Source: Flavobacteriales bacterium UBA6057
GTDB lineage: Bacteria; Bacteroidota; Bacteroidia; Flavobacteriales_G; Salibacteraceae
Direction of reading: 5' to 3'
Assembly (NCBI GenBank): GCA_002428995.1
Contig: DIYJ01000003.1
Location: 267,274-331,273 of the forward strand
DNA length: 64,000 nucleotides
How positions within the stretch are numbered: the stretch's first letter is position 1; each line of letters begins with the position of its first letter. This document shows, piece by piece, positions 63,401 to 64,000 of the stretch. The translations under genes were made by a program, and so were the position numbers. The notes under the pieces were generated by a model that worked only from the letters and a program-made list of their open reading frames with translations, made no database searches and was not told the DNA's origin.

Positions 63401-64000
63401 CACCGGAGGCGTCAGCAGTGACCAGGACGACTGGACTGAGAGCTGGTACGTGCGCGACCTGCAGGGGAACATCATGGCCGTGTATGAGAGCAGTTACTCC
63501 AGCACCGGTGTTGATGGAACCGCTGCCATGGGTTATGTGGTGATGAAGGCTGCTGGTGGGCCAGATAACACGGACTTAGAAGTGACGATTGATGGTGTCA
63601 GTATTACCGAAACCGTATGTGCTTGGCAAGGCTCGGCTGGAGCAACCGCCACTGCTTTTGCGGACAGTGTGAATGCGTTCAACAGCAGTCCTGACTACAC
63701 TGCGACTGTTTCAGGCGACACTGTGTTCTTAACAGCCGTAATCACTGGCACTTGGGCTAATGGACTTGTCGTCACCGGTGGGCCGAACAATGACATTTCA
63801 TTGACGGTGAGTGACATGGCAGGCGGCACAGACGGCACGGCTGTGTATACTCAGCACATGGATGCGAAGGAGCATCACATTTATGGAAGCTCCCGATTGG
63901 GTATTTCGAAGCATTTAGATACTACGACTAGTGAAGTCAGCTTCACCGCGCAGAAGAATAGAATCACCAACATCTTCGAATACCTCGCAGGACTCGGAAC
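57378..64000 (+). CDS. Second giant RHS/YD-repeat secreted protein (3' partial, runs off the window)
   Basis: One frame stays open from 57141 to base 64000, with no stop in my reading. I place the start at the ATG at 57378 (MPIAFSRCSYSVGD), giving a signal peptide with core LALTLTLLLTTSVFA cut before GKEGY; the ATG at 57141 overlaps the previous gene but adds 79 repeat-derived residues. Visible parts: an Fn3-like domain (57960-58250), a long Cys/Asp-rich shell (about 59170-61560), YD units (YRYNSLNGLVSMESPDGGETN from 61874, YDQINRLVASR near 62944, YDGNGNLLEL near 63054), and the RHS core end HIYGSSRLG at 63873-63902. About 110 residues (63510-63840) are inserted just before that core end. The variable C-terminal tip, toxin or otherwise, lies beyond the window. 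At least 2207 codons are visible. Confidence 0.88.
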   Translation, partial: MPIAFSRCSYSVGDLVPSLSSLALTLTLLLTTSVFAGKEGYINRSQSQLTVGTQVNATDDKLDYMLNNPGWENVFRNLSADGYISAYIDPACVTDYAAFTASVGIDVTYYDEDNTPFSFSYTLNVDFDPAAGTSFTNKDLLKFPNVHKLEVEVTSVTTSLSTFPECIRLKSEVRVDRHYLLDPTDVPTPKGALINSNTQLEVEWNFVQGAEDYELEWLYVDDYKDNSPSYYAVSELDYDFEKYAVRVSTPFNSYVFPNVFEHGYVLYRVRAVGRHTVNTNLRLEGQWSGAADSGLVSSFGDRIAVTTAHEGDDFNWRYVSRYAELGKRQEQVSYFDGTLKNRQSVGYLQSLEEAIVQETFYDYQGRPGLFTLPAPADNATLKYYDAFNRNSSNAAYSAADFDLSLIDSTSVSVDSMSDGHGASRYYSPANPDLDGQQAFVPDAEEFPFSRVEYTNDLTGRIRRQGGFGPDHQLDSDHETRYFYEDPSQKTLDRLFGTDVGYSKNYKGVVVMDANGQITTSYLNQSGNVIATSVSGGSHPDMQELGSNSGAGQDTTSLLDLNELDSNNINQPIIHMVRTMVVKSPGVHHFDYGFETQVFRDTCLPVDMCLECVYDLEVSVKDEYGQELIPGGMITEQIGNVPWDLDCNDSVQYNDTFSINLPVGEYTVSKVLKVNLAVVDFYVDAFIDSAVCLSTYEDFYQQALDSTDFSGCALMPCDYPCLDSLGTLEDYINGGGDTVTYDSLYALCLLDCARPDPCEGLYNAMTKDLSPGGQYALYMDTTFTVDPSQYPLSILNVSNQLPDAAASWRNPTAPYRDADGNLDSITVNGVRYPPGHDSVDVWTFILNWKETWAASLVQYHPEYCYYQNCLNNEASLEWDYDFRGTYTYDDADAEGFLDPIGMTTGQGRPATVTANTLNLDPYFDTGGQGQPHIASMQSQMQNFWTMGGSTYTLWEAALIMTYCPSVDTNNAADSCLSAVGAFGSDSCKHNRVWNFYKDGYQAIKYYLYDSLQTDYAVLNGCYNGCIGAATHTNWYNSYGCHSAYNVSFPCDADKNEGYNILNDTTQPCSDSTAALYANKIPTIYTLPYEKDSLNAMGGSMWTAVTGQGDSSCYFQCSAYADAWMLALNPCGLSTIDSTNLRQHLIDLCVLGCDQDNPYGSSSTAPDTFLLVTGGNDTVRSFEDVFTYLYPSYIDDSCSSYLIADPGRYNEVGFNTGIDTCACDAILHNRYDFGNLSSLPPGVTDEADYFFDNTGAYLPDYDGIACECSSAFEAGGNGPWSTEESWPIEAVAYLDSTNVMVPYLIRCPEDNCVDCALFATYKTAFEDYLNFSITDSSYYDQMLTNYINRNYDLTWSPLQTRNFRWHCDSVSGTAADTIALCPATPFLPLDSVDACTELLMQYAAFEAQQAYETYLDSVKGSVRRSYIAKCVDAMDTEWFDMTHPTHNYHHTLYYYDQSGLLMKTVPPAGVQLLPLGQLIAVKTARNNGDVLRPNHTMVTDYRYNSLNGLVSMESPDGGETNYWYDAIGRLILSQNAQQFIDRMASYTFYDRWGRIIEVGEANTGPLSITDAFRDSVLYDTAEFRDWIEAAQRAQITRTFYDEPLSSEVVNAFGNDGQQNLRLRVATTAYYDTLAPDTAYLYATHFSYDVHGNVQMMIQDIKPLEMSNQRFKRIGYEYDLISGNVNAVHYQEDANDAFHHQYCYDADNRLTVAQTSVQQEIWHKDAKYFYYDHGPLARVERGEYQVQAEDIAYTINGWIKGTNSNALDTALDQGHDGHTGYWGYNEAMHSHFAKDAVSYSLGYFQGDYNAIGGTGANNWLAAVAGSGLQDQSSQLHNGNIGQMITNWSDMDAQGTAYTYDQINRLVASRSFNNLNASTNTWSSGGLQEDYRTRYSYDGNGNLLELTRRGYGANLDLDSLEYTYLSGTNKLTHVDDAISSSYSTDIDDQSSNNYSYTAIGQLASDVSEEAEYSWNVYGKIRDVKRTSGSTRDELAFQYDAQGNRVLKQVKPRTGGVSSDQDDWTESWYVRDLQGNIMAVYESSYSSTGVDGTAAMGYVVMKAAGGPDNTDLEVTIDGVSITETVCAWQGSAGATATAFADSVNAFNSSPDYTATVSGDTVFLTAVITGTWANGLVVTGGPNNDISLTVSDMAGGTDGTAVYTQHMDAKEHHIYGSSRLGISKHLDTTTSEVSFTAQKNRITNIFEYLAGLG

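Noticed and set aside
1..64000. tRNA, rRNA, insertion sequences, integrases or phage genes
   Set aside because: No cloverleaf with a GTTCRA arm, no rRNA-like stretch and no transposase or integrase motifs were found by reading. A tRNAscan/Rfam search would be decisive.

Overview
The window looks like a chromosomal segment of a Bacteroidota bacterium, probably Flavobacteriia-like. The evidence is promoter boxes of the Bacteroidota type (TTTG or TTG, a spacer of about 20, then TAnnTTTG), genes without clear Shine-Dalgarno sites, an OMP_b-brl_3 type TonB-like receptor, DUF7619- and DUF4625-like secreted proteins, a two-component-propeller/Y_Y_Y/LytS-type kinase, and Bacteroidota-style giant RHS/YD proteins. 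I see no rRNA, tRNA, IS element, CRISPR array or phage module.

Layout. (1) 1-8339: surface polysaccharide genes. They are a cut-off kinase/nucleotidyltransferase/thymidylate-kinase-like fusion, a double GT4 glycosyltransferase, a DUF1972 glycosyltransferase and a WecA-like initiating transferase, with a convergent RhlE-type RNA helicase between them. (2) 8392-13123: a compact signalling operon with a sigma-54 response regulator, an H-NOX gas sensor and a PAS3-HisKA-HATPase-REC-HPt hybrid kinase. A bidirectional hairpin separates it from a convergent propeller sensor kinase. (3) 16692-20350: metY-metX-hom, preceded by a TAGCTTTG promoter and a leader that folds on paper into a three-way junction followed by a terminator-like hairpin. 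This is a candidate riboswitch. (4) 20493-22825: DUF5655, DUF2461 and DUF763 proteins. (5) 22848-29059: an ECF sigma factor and putative anti-sigma factor, divergent from a membrane-anchored DUF7619-like protein, a TPR-CHAT protease-like protein and a small membrane protein. (6) 29164-33595: an outer-membrane receptor, a possible aerolysin-like protein with a 20-bp palindrome upstream, and a small secreted protein.

(7) 33652-46615 (minus strand): a nearly complete type II secretion/type IV pilus-like machine. It has GspC-, M-, L-, D-, E-, F-, G-, I-, J- and K-like components, a prepilin peptidase and three lipoproteins. (8) 47121-64000 (plus strand, divergent from 7): a tightly overlapping operon of secreted proteins, including a 2296-aa RHS-type protein. 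It ends in a second giant YD/RHS protein that runs off the right edge.

Two things stand out beyond the genes. First, a family of mosaic short-period repeats (6-nt and 7-nt units) sits at gene junctions of regions 7 and 8 and after hom. At the five junctions in regions 7 and 8 it has the same sense relative to transcription, it stays open as reading frame, and twice it supplies the hydrophobic core of a signal peptide. Second, the met operon leader looks like a structured regulatory RNA that I cannot match to a known SAM-responsive class. Regions 7 and 8 share one 505-bp divergent control region, so the giant RHS proteins are plausible, unproven clients of the secretion machine.
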